A DNA stretch of 64,000 bases from Acinetobacter nectaris CIP 110549. GTDB taxonomy: Bacteria; Pseudomonadota; Gammaproteobacteria; Pseudomonadales; Moraxellaceae. The stretch's first letter is position 1, and each line of letters begins with the position of its first letter. The notes under the pieces are model-generated. The model made no database searches. It had not been told where the DNA came from and saw only the letters and a program-made list of their open reading frames with translations. The position numbers and the translations under genes are program-made. The stretch lies in NCBI RefSeq assembly GCF_000488215.1, contig NZ_KI530735.1, positions 120,534 to 184,533 of the forward strand. Direction: 5' to 3'. Of the stretch, positions 9,823-19,632 are shown one piece after another.

Positions 9823-11220
9823 TTAGCGAGATTTTTTAAGTTGCCAAAAAATCCAACTTGCACAGATAGTTAATGCACCTAGGCATAAAAATGTGTAGTG
9901 GAAAGATTGCAACATATTTTGTTTGCCATCAAGATGAATAAAGTTGTTCAGAACAGCACCTCCAATTGCTACACCCATACTCATGGAAAGCTGTTGTACA
10001 ACGGAAAGTAAGCCATTTCCACTACTCGCATCTTCTTGTTTAAGGTCTTTGATCGTTACGGTATTCATTGCTGTAAATTGAATAGAGTTAAATATACCAA
10101 AAATAAAGAAATGAATAAGTTGCCACCACATCGGTGTATTCGGTGTAATCAGCGCAAAACTGGCTATACCTAATCCAACACAGAGAGTGTTTGTAACAAG
10201 AACTTTGCGGTAGCCAAAACGATAGATCAGACGTGTGATAAATCGTTTAATCAGCATTGAGCCAATGGCAAGAGGAATCATCATTAAACCAGCAATGGTT
10301 GGATTAAACCCTAAAGCAACTTGTAGCATAAGTGGCATCATAAAGGGGATAGCGCCATTGCCTAACCGAGCAAATAGATTTCCTAAAATACCAATGCTAA
10401 AGGTATGTACTTTAAAAATACTTGGGTGAAAGAGTGGTGAATGATGACGTAAGGCATGTAGCCAATATGAAGCACCTGCTGACAAACCTATAACTATAAG
10501 TAAAATCATACTTGCTTGCGAACGCGTCTGATCGACCATACTTTCAAGCACAAGGGATAAACTAACCATACTTGTTGCAACAAAGATGAAGCCAATATAA
10601 TCGAAGCTTGCAAGGTGAGACTGCTTCATATTGGGCAATACTTTTAGTGTGAAAAATGCACCGACCATACCTATAGGTACATTAATCAAAAATATCCAAT
10701 GCCAACTCATCCACTCTACAATGAGACCACCAAGACTAGGGCCAATTAAAGGACCAATGAGTCCGGGAATGCTTACAAAACTAAGAGCAGCCAATAATTG
10801 AGGTCGAGGCATCACTTTTAATACGGTTAACCTACCTACTGGTTGAAGCAATGCTCCACCAATACCTTGAAATACTCGTGAAATGACTAAAGTTGTGAGA
10901 CTTTGAGAAAGTGCGCAGCCAATAGATGCCAAACTAAATAAGATGATTGCAAAAAAGTAAGTACGTTTGATGCCATAACGATCAGTTACCCAACCACTAA
11001 TAGGAATAGTCACTGCCATGGCGAGAACATAGGCCACAATGACAGATTGCATATTTAATGGGTTTTCATTGAGGCTTTTTGCAATATTGGGTAGTGCGGT
11101 ATTAATAATCGTACTGTCAAGTTGTTGCATGAAAAAGCCCATGGCAACGAGCCATAAAATAGGCCGGTATTCTTTGCCAATTGGTTCGGGGACATCTTTG
11201 GTCTTTGTTCCTTGACTCAT
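9823..11220 (-). CDS. MFS transporter of the DHA2 type, MdtD-like
   Basis: 465 residues with 14 predicted membrane spans. The conserved DHA2 motif LDSTIINTALPNIA lies in TM1, followed by GWVTDRYGIKR (motif A) and GPLIGPSLGGLIVEWMSWHWIFLINVP (motif C region). It resembles E. coli MdtD throughout. DHA2 proteins are proton-driven exporters of drugs or metabolites in the inner membrane. E. coli mdtD sits in an RND operon, but this gene stands alone, so its substrate is open. It is convergent with the AEC gene with a gap of about 10 bp. Confidence 0.85.
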   Translation of the reverse strand: MSQGTKTKDVPEPIGKEYRPILWLVAMGFFMQQLDSTIINTALPNIAKSLNENPLNMQSVIVAYVLAMAVTIPISGWVTDRYGIKRTYFFAIILFSLASIGCALSQSLTTLVISRVFQGIGGALLQPVGRLTVLKVMPRPQLLAALSFVSIPGLIGPLIGPSLGGLIVEWMSWHWIFLINVPIGMVGAFFTLKVLPNMKQSHLASFDYIGFIFVATSMVSLSLVLESMVDQTRSQASMILLIVIGLSAGASYWLHALRHHSPLFHPSIFKVHTFSIGILGNLFARLGNGAIPFMMPLMLQVALGFNPTIAGLMMIPLAIGSMLIKRFITRLIYRFGYRKVLVTNTLCVGLGIASFALITPNTPMWWQLIHFFIFGIFNSIQFTAMNTVTIKDLKQEDASSGNGLLSVVQQLSMSMGVAIGGAVLNNFIHLDGKQNMLQSFHYTFLCLGALTICASWIFWQLKKSR

Positions 11221-11286
11221 TATTATTCTCTTATTTTAGGGGTTATGGCGCTTGTATATGACAAACGCCATGTATTTTCTAGTACA

Positions 11287-12015
11287 TTATTTGGCTCTTG
11301 CGACATCTTCATTGAGTGGAGATGGCAACTCAATCACTTCTAAGAAAGAAGTTTCTTCTAAAGTCGTTGGTTTGGCAATAATCAGTGCGATATATTCATT
11401 ATTTTTAGTCTGAATCATATTGACGATTTGGATGTTGCCTTCGATTTTATTGCCTGCATTTGGAATTTCTTGTGTACTTTTTACAAGGTGTAACCATTGC
11501 TTTGGTTGTGCTTTAAACCAAAGTCTTGCAATAATTTCTTGACCCAAATAACAGCCTTTATCGTAGTGTACGCCATTTCTTTGATGCAATCGTAACTCTT
11601 GTGGCTGAAAAAGGTGTTCAGTGGCTTGGCTAATCCAAGCTTGCCCATGCTCGATAACATGCTCTTGCCAAAGTTGTATATCTGAAGTAGCTGAAAGAAA
11701 TATCGTATTATTTTCATGTACATGAGGAAATACCTCACCAACTTCTACGAGTGCTGCTTTTGCAAATGCAGCATATTTTTTAATATGGCTTGAAAAGTCT
11801 TCTTTTTGATCTTCTACAACAACAATATCAAACTGCTCAGCATTGTGTTTAGTTAGCCAAAGTCCAAAATGAACACGACCTTTTAAATCACATATCGCCG
11901 TGTATTGTGTTGAGTTTTCAGTCAGTCGCTCGACATGTAGTGTGACTTGACCTTGTAAAAATTTAGATGCATCTGCACCTGTAAAAGTATAGTGTATAAA
12001 TTTTGGATGACTCAT
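11287..12015 (-). CDS. ygfZ: Folate-binding tRNA-modification / Fe-S maintenance protein YgfZ
   Basis: 242 residues from ATG 12015. A longer TTG start is possible, but a GAG ribosome site points to one of two adjacent ATG codons. The protein has the GcvT-like fold start (FTGADASKFLQGQVT) and the family signature KGCYLGQEIIAR with its conserved Cys. YgfZ binds tetrahydrofolate and supports activity of certain Fe-S enzymes such as the tRNA thiomethylase MiaB. It is shorter than the E. coli protein (326 aa), as in many related bacteria. It is monocistronic. Confidence 0.9.
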   Translation of the reverse strand: MSHPKFIHYTFTGADASKFLQGQVTLHVERLTENSTQYTAICDLKGRVHFGLWLTKHNAEQFDIVVVEDQKEDFSSHIKKYAAFAKAALVEVGEVFPHVHENNTIFLSATSDIQLWQEHVIEHGQAWISQATEHLFQPQELRLHQRNGVHYDKGCYLGQEIIARLWFKAQPKQWLHLVKSTQEIPNAGNKIEGNIQIVNMIQTKNNEYIALIIAKPTTLEETSFLEVIELPSPLNEDVARAK

Positions 12016-12277
12016 CATTATTCTCAAAACGAATGTAATATATAAGTCATTTTGTCGGATTTTTAGAAAAAAATCAGCTTCTGATTTAAAGATGTTTAGA
12101 TAATAGTTGCTATATTCAAAGTGCTATTTGCAATCTTCTGCATAAAATATAAGAAAAAAATCAAAATGATTACAAAACAGTCACTTTAAAAAGATTTAAT
12201 CAAGCTTTATAGTAAATGAAAGTATCAAATACAATAAATGGTTGATACAAAAACTAAATAAATATGATGAGGTTATT

Positions 12278-12616
12278 ATGTCTGGTTGGTACGAACTTTC
12301 AAAAGCAAAAGATGGCCAGTTTCATTTTGTATTAAAAGCGGGAAATGGTGAAATTATTCTAACGAGTGAGTTATACAAAGCAAAAGCCTCTGCACTTAAT
12401 GGTATAGAGTCTGTACAGAAGAACTCACCTGAAGACGGTAAATATGATCGTTTAGAAGCAAAAAATGGCAAGCTATATTTTAATTTGAAAGCAGTAAATC
12501 ATCAAATTATTGGAACAAGCCAAATGTATAGCACAACGCAAACGCGTGATCATGGCATTGAGTCTGTGAAAACGAATGGTGGTTCTGAGAAAATTAAAGA
12601 TTTAACAGAAGCATAA
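12278..12616 (+). CDS. yegP: YegP-like protein with two DUF1508 repeats
   Basis: 112 residues from ATG 12278, chosen because GAGG lies 5 bp upstream and the family begins MSGWYEL. Two tandem DUF1508 units of about 50 residues are visible: GWYELSKAKDGQFHFVLKAGNGEIILTS ... GIESVQKN and YDRLEAKNGKLYFNLKAVNHQIIGTS ... GIESVKTN. The family is small, probably cytoplasmic and of unknown function. It often has one to three repeats. The 250 bp upstream, back to ygfZ, hold only AT-rich promoter-like sequence. Confidence 0.9.
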   Translation: MSGWYELSKAKDGQFHFVLKAGNGEIILTSELYKAKASALNGIESVQKNSPEDGKYDRLEAKNGKLYFNLKAVNHQIIGTSQMYSTTQTRDHGIESVKTNGGSEKIKDLTEA

Positions 12617-12632
12617 CTTTTTCTCTTTAGGT

Positions 12633-12661
12633 AAGCATGTGATCTCACATGCTTATTTTTT
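12633..12661. terminator. Bidirectional terminator between yegP and dusC
   Basis: A 10-bp inverted repeat (AAGCATGTGA / TCACATGCTT) is followed by a T-tract on the plus strand. The dusC stop codon at 12645-12647 lies inside this hairpin, so termination and translation stop overlap for dusC. Confidence 0.85.
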
Positions 12662-13571
12662 CAATGATTTCATCAATTTGTTTCAGTCGTTTGACCTCAT
12701 TCCAAAGTAATTTTGCTTCGGGGTAGGCTTTACTCATCATACCTAACCACTGCTTATATCGACCTACCATGCCCACTTCTGTTTTGCTTGTACCGCTTAA
12801 AAAACGAATTTGTAATTCAATTAAGTCCTTCCAATGAAGTAAAGCATGATCTGTATTCTGACGAATACATTGGGTTAAATCTGGTGTAGTTACAGCACCG
12901 CGACCGACCATTAAGTCCTGACAACCTGACTGTTCTAGACATGCTTTGGCATGTTGATTATTCCAAATTTCACCATTGGCAATCACATTAATTTTAAGTG
13001 CATCTTGAATGGGATAAATTTTTTCCCAATATGCAGGCGGGGTATAACCATCTGCTTTTGTACGTGCATGTACTGTTAACCAATTTGCTCCTGCATCTTC
13101 AATTGCATGTGCATTTTCTAATGTATGGTTTTCATCTAAATAACCAAGACGCATTTTTGCGGACACGGGAATAGTGGAAGGAACAGCTTGTCGAACAGCT
13201 TTGACGAGTTCATGAATAACTTCAGGCTCATCTAATAAAACTGCGCCACCTTTGTGTTTATTTACTGTTTTTGCAGGGCAGCCAAAATTAAGGTCAATCG
13301 CAGGTGCACCTAAAGCAACAGCACGCCTTGCATTTTCTGCAAGCATAATTGGATCATTGCCTAGAAATTGAATATGAACAGGTGTTCCTGCAGAGGTACA
13401 ACCATTTGATTTTAACTCAGGGCAGTAACTATGGTAGACATGATCAGGCAAAATACTATTTGTGACGCGAATAAACTCGGTAACACACCAGTCAAAACTT
13501 CCAACATGAGTGAGTACATCACGCATGATGGGATCTGTTAACCCTTCCATAGGTGCTAAAATGAGTTTCAC
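12645..13571 (-). CDS. dusC: tRNA-dihydrouridine(16) synthase DusC
   Basis: 308 residues from GTG 13571, chosen because TTGAGG lies 9 bp upstream and MKLILAPMEG is the usual start. An FMN-binding TIM barrel shows LAPMEGLTD, CPELKSNG, the catalytic-loop Cys in NFGCPAKTVNKHKGG, VHARTKADGY and GEIWNNQHAK, which match the DusC branch rather than DusA or DusB. The enzyme reduces uridine 16 of tRNAs using NADPH. The Cys is the general acid in the family. Confidence 0.9.
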   Translation of the reverse strand: MKLILAPMEGLTDPIMRDVLTHVGSFDWCVTEFIRVTNSILPDHVYHSYCPELKSNGCTSAGTPVHIQFLGNDPIMLAENARRAVALGAPAIDLNFGCPAKTVNKHKGGAVLLDEPEVIHELVKAVRQAVPSTIPVSAKMRLGYLDENHTLENAHAIEDAGANWLTVHARTKADGYTPPAYWEKIYPIQDALKINVIANGEIWNNQHAKACLEQSGCQDLMVGRGAVTTPDLTQCIRQNTDHALLHWKDLIELQIRFLSGTSKTEVGMVGRYKQWLGMMSKAYPEAKLLWNEVKRLKQIDEIIEKISM

Positions 13572-13645
13572 TGTCACAAACCTCAAGTATTATTTAAAAA
13601 CAGGGGTTATACGCAAATTAAGTAATACTGTCCATAAAAATGTAA

Positions 13646-14452
13646 TTAACGGCCAATTATAATTTCTAAAATAAATTTACTGCCAATAAAACCAATAGCA
13701 AGTAATAAGAAACCTGCCAATGTGAAACGAATAGCTTTTTGCCCACGCCAGCCAAATTTAAAGTGACCAACCAATAAGAAGCCATAAACAAACCAAGAAA
13801 TAATACTAAATACAGTTTTATGAGCAAGATGCTGTTGAATAAAGCTATCTACCATAAAGAAGCCAAAAAGTAAGGCTGCTGTAAGCATAATAAAGCCTGT
13901 CATGAGCATATCAAAGAGTAATGATTCCATGACCTGAAATGGTGGAAGTAGGTTTACCCAAAGTCTTTTTTGTTTCTTTTTTAATTCTTGGTCTTGAAAC
14001 CACATCATAATCGCTTGGATTGTTGCCATAAGCAGTACGGCATAGGCAGATAGCGATAAAATAATATGAAGATCTAAGCCAATAGAGTGAGTGCTTGCAT
14101 ATTGGTTGGGTTGGCTAAACGCAAAGCCACAAATAAGCCCAATTGCAGCAACAGGAATACCTAGAAGATTCAGTGCAGATACGGGACGATATGTGCTATA
14201 TAGTACACTTAAAACAAGCATTAGCCCTGAAGTAAACGACAGTAGGTTGAAAACATCGTAATTGACCCCATTTGCTGTAAGCATATCATTATGCAAAACA
14301 TACCCATGCAATAGTAGTCCGATGGAAATAATGACACTCATAAACCAGTTATTTGGTTTATGCTTGGCCAATAAATGCATAAAGGCGTACCAAAAACCTG
14401 TGGTATAGGCAACTAAGGCGAGAACGGTGTACACCAATGGAAGACTGATCAT
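13646..14452 (-). CDS. ypjD: CcsA/YpjD-type inner membrane protein
   Basis: 268 residues with eight hydrophobic segments, of the CcsA/CcmC-like cytochrome c assembly superfamily. It lacks the WGxxWxWD haem-handling motif of true CcsA/CcmC proteins. Its position divergent from ffh is the same as E. coli ypjD (corE), which supports the call. E. coli YpjD/CorE has been linked to magnesium and cobalt handling. The function here is not established. Confidence 0.8.
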   Translation of the reverse strand: MISLPLVYTVLALVAYTTGFWYAFMHLLAKHKPNNWFMSVIISIGLLLHGYVLHNDMLTANGVNYDVFNLLSFTSGLMLVLSVLYSTYRPVSALNLLGIPVAAIGLICGFAFSQPNQYASTHSIGLDLHIILSLSAYAVLLMATIQAIMMWFQDQELKKKQKRLWVNLLPPFQVMESLLFDMLMTGFIMLTAALLFGFFMVDSFIQQHLAHKTVFSIISWFVYGFLLVGHFKFGWRGQKAIRFTLAGFLLLAIGFIGSKFILEIIIGR

Positions 14453-14595
14453 GTCAAACCTTTGTTACAATAATGAATATTCATGCTAGACGATATAAAT
14501 TTAGAGCGAACTCAAGTATCCTATAGCAATTAATGCATAAATTTTCTAAATGAGAAAGATTTTTTTGCAACTAGCCATTTTAAGCGGAATCTGCA

Positions 14596-16002
14596 ATGTT
14601 TGATACCTTAACAGAACGACTCACGCAGAGTCTAAAAAATGTTACCGGTTCAGGACAACTGACCGAAGATAATATTAAAGATACATTACGTGAAGTACGT
14701 ATGGCTCTTTTAGAGGCCGATGTTGCCTTGCCTGTAACACGCGAATTTATTGCGAAAGTTAAGGAGCAAGCACTTGGTCAAGAAGTCTTAACTCAACTTT
14801 CACCAGGCCAAGCTTTCGTTAAGATTGTACATGATGAACTCACAAAAATGATGGGTGAGGCAAATCAGAGTCTTGATCTTGCTGCAAAACCACCTGTTGT
14901 TGTGTTGCTTGCAGGTTTGCAAGGTGCAGGTAAAACAACAACTGCTGCAAAGTTATCACGTTATTTAAAAGAGCGTCAAAAAAAGAAAGTCATGACGGTT
15001 TCTGCCGATGTTTATCGTCCTGCAGCGATTAAACAGCTTGAAACGGTATCTAATGAGGTTGGTGCAGAATTTATTCCTTCTGATGCATCAGAAAAGCCAA
15101 TTGATATTGTAAATCGTGCAATTGAACAAGCTAAAATAAAGTTTGCTGATGTTCTTATTGTAGATACAGCAGGTCGTTTACATGTTGATGAAAACATGAT
15201 GGACGAAATTAAGGCATTGCATGCTGCTGTTAAACCAACAGAAACATTATTTGTTGTTGATGCAATGACAGGGCAAGATGCTGCCAATACAGCAAAAGCT
15301 TTTAATGATGCATTGCCACTGACAGGTGTAATTCTCACAAAAACTGATGGTGATGCGCGTGGTGGTGCTGCACTTTCTGTTCGTGCAATTACAGGTAAGC
15401 CAATTAAATTTTTAGGTATGGGGGAGAAGTTAGATGCCCTTGAACCTTTCCATCCTGAACGTGTTGCACAGCGTATTTTAGGTATGGGTGACGTTCTTTC
15501 TTTAGTTGAAGAAGTTGAACGTAAAATTGATAAAGAAAAAGCCGAAAAAATGGCGAAAAAACTGCAAAAAGGGGGTAGCTTCAACTTTGAAGATATGCTC
15601 ATGCAGTTTGAACAAATGAACAAAATGGGCGGCATGATGGGCTTCTTAGATAAGTTGCCTGGAATGAGTAATGCAGGGTTACAGCAAGCAATAGAGCAAG
15701 CAAAACCTGAAAAGCAAGTGAAGAAAATGGAATCGATTATTCAGTCGATGACGTTAAAAGAGCGCCGTAATCCTGAGTTAATGAACCCGAGCCGTAAAAA
15801 GCGTATTGCAGCAGGGTGTGGAATGGATGTTGCTGAGGTTAATAAACTGATTAAGCAACATGCGCAAATGGCAAAAATGATGAAGAAATTTGCAAACCCA
15901 AGCGGACTTGGGAAAATGATGCGTTCGTTAGGTGGTATGCAGAAGCAATTTGGCGGCGGTGGTGGTGGTCCACTATTTGGTAATAATAATCCAAAAAAAT
16001 AG
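14596..16002 (+). CDS. ffh: Signal recognition particle protein Ffh
   Basis: 468 residues. N domain with TLREVRMALLEADVAL, G domain with GLQGAGKTTTAAKLS, DTAGRLHVDE and TKTDGDARGGAALS, and a methionine-rich M domain (MNKMGGMMGFLDKLPGM and the RNA-binding RRNPELMNPSRKKRIAAGCG). Ffh with 4.5S RNA binds signal sequences on ribosomes and, with FtsY, delivers nascent membrane proteins to SecYEG. The C-terminus is glycine-rich, as in relatives. It is monocistronic. Confidence 0.98.
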   Translation: MFDTLTERLTQSLKNVTGSGQLTEDNIKDTLREVRMALLEADVALPVTREFIAKVKEQALGQEVLTQLSPGQAFVKIVHDELTKMMGEANQSLDLAAKPPVVVLLAGLQGAGKTTTAAKLSRYLKERQKKKVMTVSADVYRPAAIKQLETVSNEVGAEFIPSDASEKPIDIVNRAIEQAKIKFADVLIVDTAGRLHVDENMMDEIKALHAAVKPTETLFVVDAMTGQDAANTAKAFNDALPLTGVILTKTDGDARGGAALSVRAITGKPIKFLGMGEKLDALEPFHPERVAQRILGMGDVLSLVEEVERKIDKEKAEKMAKKLQKGGSFNFEDMLMQFEQMNKMGGMMGFLDKLPGMSNAGLQQAIEQAKPEKQVKKMESIIQSMTLKERRNPELMNPSRKKRIAAGCGMDVAEVNKLIKQHAQMAKMMKKFANPSGLGKMMRSLGGMQKQFGGGGGGPLFGNNNPKK

Positions 16003-16003
16003 T

Positions 16004-16028
16004 AAAAAAGGCGCAATGCGCCTTTTTT
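16004..16028 (+). terminator. Rho-independent terminator of ffh
   Basis: An 11-bp perfect stem (AAAAAAGGCGC / GCGCCTTTTTT) with a 3-nt loop begins just after the ffh stop codon and ends in six T. Confidence 0.92.
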
Positions 16029-16064
16029 ATTCGTTATACTCGCCCTTTATATAAAATTAATTCA

Positions 16065-16081
16065 TTCAACCTTTGGTTGAA
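16065..16081 (+). promoter_or_regulatory. Hairpin covering the ribosome-binding region of the diguanylate cyclase gene
   Basis: TTCAACC pairs with GGTTGAA around a 3-nt loop. The 3' arm ends 2 nt before the ATG at 16084 and contains the only purine-rich ribosome-site candidate. Confidence 0.45.
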
Positions 16082-16083
16082 TT

Positions 16084-17265
16084 ATGGGGCTTTATGTGAC
16101 GGATATATTACTTTCAGTAATGCTAACGTATCCTTTAACAATTCTTTTAATGGGAATTTTATTATTTCTAACTTACTTTCTAGTAGGTAAAGCGCAATAC
16201 CTAATTTATTTAAGTATTGCCTTTGTTGGAATGAGCTTAGGGATCGGGCTACAAATTGCACATATACCTGAAAATATTCCACTGAATGTAACTCTCAGTG
16301 GGATATGTTTCTTAATTTTTAGTTATTTTATTGCACAAGGGATTGTTGCTCTAGAAGGAAAGGTATTAGACCAAACTGTTTGTTTTAGCCTTTTAATTTT
16401 ATCATTTATTATTCGTTGTATTAGTGGACTTTTTCCAAATACAGACTTTTCAGATTTCATACGCGTTTTTAGTGTTTATAGCATACTGCTTATATTTTTA
16501 GGTTTAGCACTTTGGAATGTAAGACGTCTTATATTTGGTGACCTGTTAGAGAAAATTTGGTGCTTAGTCATCACCCTATGGGTTATCTCGCTTCTATGGC
16601 GTCTAGCATATCTTTCTTATTCACCTGAAATGCTCAGAATTTTATTTGTAGAAAATAAGAACCCTTTTTATGAGAATTTCTATATTTTACAGCATATCTT
16701 TTATATTTTAGTGCTGATATTTAGTATTTTAACTTTATTGCTTGCGATTAAACGTCTTATTCGAGATACCAATGAAAAAAGGCTTTTTGATGCTTTAACA
16801 GGAGCTTACAACCGTCTAGGGTTACAGCATTTTATTGAGTTTGATTTACCTAAATTAAATACTTTTAGTTTGATTATGTTAGATATCGATTTTTTTAAAT
16901 CAGTGAATAGTCAATATGGTCATCCAATTGGTGATTCTGTCATTAAAATATTGGTACATTTAATTAAAACCAATATGAATAGTGAAGATAGTAAAGTTAT
17001 TCGTTTAGGTGGTGAAGAATTTATGGTGGTTTTACCATCATTTAATCAAAGAACATTGATGAGAAAATCTGAGTATTTACGTGAAGCAATTGAAAAATAT
17101 GATTTCTCTGAAATTGCTGAAGGTTTGATGGTTACGGTCAGTATGGGAGTCGGTGAGTATGATGCAACCACAGACTTTCAAGATATCTATACAGATATTG
17201 ATCGAAAACTTGCCGAAGCAAAAAGGAATGGCCGTAACCAAATTGTGAGTGTGATAAACAGCTAA
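16084..17265 (+). CDS. Membrane-bound diguanylate cyclase (GGDEF domain)
   Basis: 393 residues: six or seven hydrophobic helices up to about residue 225, then a cytoplasmic GGDEF domain ([34 protein letters not shown] at 307-313). The GGEEF active site and the metal-binding Asp residues are intact, so synthesis of c-di-GMP is expected. At the inhibitory I-site, where RxxD is usual, residues 300-303 read SEDS, so product inhibition is probably absent. The membrane part is not a sensor domain I can name. The 3' end overlaps the convergent coaX by 4 bp. A hairpin sits directly before the start. Confidence 0.88.
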   Translation: MGLYVTDILLSVMLTYPLTILLMGILLFLTYFLVGKAQYLIYLSIAFVGMSLGIGLQIAHIPENIPLNVTLSGICFLIFSYFIAQGIVALEGKVLDQTVCFSLLILSFIIRCISGLFPNTDFSDFIRVFSVYSILLIFLGLALWNVRRLIFGDLLEKIWCLVITLWVISLLWRLAYLSYSPEMLRILFVENKNPFYENFYILQHIFYILVLIFSILTLLLAIKRLIRDTNEKRLFDALTGAYNRLGLQHFIEFDLPKLNTFSLIMLDIDFFKSVNSQYGHPIGDSVIKILVHLIKTNMNSEDSKVIRLGGEEFMVVLPSFNQRTLMRKSEYLREAIEKYDFSEIAEGLMVTVSMGVGEYDATTDFQDIYTDIDRKLAEAKRNGRNQIVSVINS

Positions 17266-17987
17266 TATTGTAAATAAGTCTGTAATCCCTTTAAAAGCAA
17301 ATCGGGAATAATTTCAGGTTGATATTGAGAGAGGTGATGTGCAAAGAGTGGAGCATCTCCTCCTGTTAAAATAAGTTGTTTTTTTTGTCCTTGCTGCATA
17401 ATTTTTTCAATACTACTGACTAAACCAAGCAAAATACCATGATGCACACAATCTACAGTATTATGGCCGGGAGTTAATATACTAAAAGCAGAATCAGGAA
17501 TTTTAATCCCTTTGGTGTTTTGTATAAGTGCATCACGTTGTAAATACAGGTTAGGAAGAATATAGCCACCTAAATGCTGTTTTCCTTCAATAAGATCAAT
17601 AGTGAGTGCTGTGCCACAGCCAACGATACAATAATTCTTTTTCTGTTCAGCAACAGCAAGCATTTGTAACCAGCGATCAATGCCAAGTTGGCTGACATCT
17701 TCATAACCACAAATAAATTTACTGTATTCTTTATGCACTTGTGCAAAATGCATTGGACATTTCAATAGTCGTAGGGTTTTTTCAATATTTTGGTTATTCG
17801 CTTTGTCTAAAACAGAAGAAATACCAATACAGTTTAACTTTTGCTTTTTAAAATATTGTATAAGACCTAGCAGTAAATCGGCAGGTGATTGTAAGTGTAG
17901 TTCTGCAAAATGATCTAAAACTTCACCATTTTCAGTAATCCAATATTTCAGGCGAGTATTTCCAATATCTAGCCATAAGCATCTCAT
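17262..17987 (-). CDS. coaX: Type III pantothenate kinase CoaX
   Basis: 241 residues of the ASKHA fold. Motifs are the N-terminal phosphate loop [25 protein letters not shown] (the type III signature), [10 protein letters not shown] and GGYILPN. The enzyme phosphorylates pantothenate, the first step of coenzyme A synthesis. Type III enzymes are insensitive to CoA feedback. The start overlaps the birA stop by 4 bp (ATGA), so the two are translationally coupled, an arrangement common in related bacteria. coaD and panD in this window belong to the same pathway. Confidence 0.93.
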   Translation of the reverse strand: MRCLWLDIGNTRLKYWITENGEVLDHFAELHLQSPADLLLGLIQYFKKQKLNCIGISSVLDKANNQNIEKTLRLLKCPMHFAQVHKEYSKFICGYEDVSQLGIDRWLQMLAVAEQKKNYCIVGCGTALTIDLIEGKQHLGGYILPNLYLQRDALIQNTKGIKIPDSAFSILTPGHNTVDCVHHGILLGLVSSIEKIMQQGQKKQLILTGGDAPLFAHHLSQYQPEIIPDLLLKGLQTYLQY

Positions 17988-18745
17988 GATGTGCCTTCCA
18001 AAAGACGTAACCGTCCTTGATAAAAATTATTTATTTTACCATCAACTTCGATGCAAACAGCACCATCAGATTGAATACCAGTAAAGATACCTTGAATTTT
18101 TCCTTGAGCATGTTCAAACGTAACCATTCTATTTTTAAACATAGCAACATAATTGAATCGTTCAGCAAGATTCTGAGAGCCATAATTAAACCATTGCACT
18201 GCATTTTGTATCGCAATGTACATTTGAGCAATAACTTCGGTTCTCGAAACATCTAGGTGTGCAAGCTGCGTTAGTGAAGTTGTTTGCTGGTCTAAACTTG
18301 CAATGGATGTATGGGGGAATAGGTTAATACCCACACCAACAATAGCTTGATGTGCTGAGATAGGTTCTACAAGAATTCCTCCCCATTTTCCTTGCATACT
18401 GTATAAATCATTTGGCCATTTTATATAAAGGTCTAAGTTACAAATGCATGGCATATGTAATAAGTTTAGAGCAGTTTCTAAAGCAAGACGTCCATCAAGT
18501 GGTATGGTTGTATTTACAAGTGTACTAAAGTAAATATTCCCTTGAGGCGATTGCCATTCTCGATGATGCTGACCTCTGCCTTGGGTTTGTGTTTCACTAC
18601 AGACGAGTGCCGTTGAAACACCTTGTTGAGCAAGGATTTTTACATCATCATTGGTAGATTCTGTTGTTTGTTTTAATAGTACAACTTCAGGAATATGGTT
18701 TGATAAAGATAATAATCTTTTTAATATTTGAGTTTCAGAATCCAT
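17984..18745 (-). CDS. birA: Biotin-[acetyl-CoA-carboxylase] ligase BirA, group I
   Basis: 253 residues: catalytic domain with [27 protein letters not shown] (the biotinyl-AMP loop), KWPNDLY and GGILVEP, plus a C-terminal SH3-like domain ([17 protein letters not shown]). It activates biotin with ATP and attaches it to the carboxyl carrier protein AccB. E. coli BirA has 321 residues because an N-terminal winged helix lets it repress bio genes. Here that domain is missing, so this is a pure ligase and biotin regulation must lie elsewhere. Confidence 0.92.
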   Translation of the reverse strand: MDSETQILKRLLSLSNHIPEVVLLKQTTESTNDDVKILAQQGVSTALVCSETQTQGRGQHHREWQSPQGNIYFSTLVNTTIPLDGRLALETALNLLHMPCICNLDLYIKWPNDLYSMQGKWGGILVEPISAHQAIVGVGINLFPHTSIASLDQQTTSLTQLAHLDVSRTEVIAQMYIAIQNAVQWFNYGSQNLAERFNYVAMFKNRMVTFEHAQGKIQGIFTGIQSDGAVCIEVDGKINNFYQGRLRLLEGTS

Positions 18746-18770
18746 TTTAATACATCATAAGGAAATATGT

Positions 18771-19571
18771 ATGGAGTTAATCATATATTTAATGATTGGT
18801 GCAATTGCAGGTTTTGCTGCAGGGCTATTTGGTGTTGGTGGCGGTTTAATTATTGTACCCATCTTGTATGTGGTTTTCTCTCATCAAGGTTATGATCCAA
18901 ATTTAATTATGCATATGGCTTTAGGTACTTCTTTAGCCACCATTGTAGTGACCTCTATTAGCTCTGTCATGGCACATCATAAAAAAGGGGCAGTGTTATG
19001 GCAGGTTGTAAAAAATCTTGCACCTGGACTTGTTATTGGCTCTTTTGCGGGTGCAGGTATTGCAGATGTACTATCAGGACAAATCTTACAAGTTATTATT
19101 GGTATTTTTGCAATAGTTATTGCATTTAGAATGTTTACGGGTGCTTCAGCACATGTAGATACTTCACGACAACTTCCTTCACGACCAAAACAAATCACTG
19201 CAGGTGGAGTCATTGGTATTGCATCTGCTATTTTTGGGATAGGTGGTGGGTCTTTAACTGTTCCATATTTAAATAGGCATGGTGTGGTTATGCAAAAGGC
19301 TGTTGCAACTTCAGCAGCATGTGGCTTACCTATTGCAATAGCGGGTGCAATTGGCTTTATGTTTTTTGGGCAACAACAGCATCAACAAATTAACCATGCG
19401 ATTGGTTATGTGCATATTTATGCCTTTATTGGTATTAGTATCATGAGCTTTTTAACTGCAAAGTTGGGAGCAAAAGTGGCACATGCACTTTCTACAGTTA
19501 TGCTTAAAAAATGTTTTAGCTTTTTACTTCTCTTTGTTGGGATTTACTTTTTGTATCGTGCATGGGGTTAG
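18771..19571 (+). CDS. TauE/SafE family membrane transporter
   Basis: 266 residues with eight hydrophobic helices in two halves. Each half carries the glycine-rich family motif: GFAAGLFGVGGGLIIVP near the N-terminus and GIASAIFGIGGGSLTVPYL near the middle. AAGGA precedes ATG 18771. Family members move sulfite, sulfonates or related anions across the inner membrane. The substrate is not evident here. It is divergent from birA across only 25 bp. Confidence 0.88.
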   Translation: MELIIYLMIGAIAGFAAGLFGVGGGLIIVPILYVVFSHQGYDPNLIMHMALGTSLATIVVTSISSVMAHHKKGAVLWQVVKNLAPGLVIGSFAGAGIADVLSGQILQVIIGIFAIVIAFRMFTGASAHVDTSRQLPSRPKQITAGGVIGIASAIFGIGGGSLTVPYLNRHGVVMQKAVATSAACGLPIAIAGAIGFMFFGQQQHQQINHAIGYVHIYAFIGISIMSFLTAKLGAKVAHALSTVMLKKCFSFLLLFVGIYFLYRAWG

Positions 19572-19574
19572 TTA

Positions 19575-19607
19575 AAAAAGAAAAGCCAACATTCAATGTT
19601 GGCTTTT
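19575..19607. terminator. Bidirectional terminator between the TauE/SafE gene and trhO
   Basis: A 12-bp stem (AAAAGCCAACAT / ATGTTGGCTTTT) with a 3-nt loop. The strong T-tract is on the minus strand, serving trhO. The plus strand has four T. Confidence 0.88.
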
Positions 19608-19632
19608 GCATATATAGGCTTTATTTTAAAAA

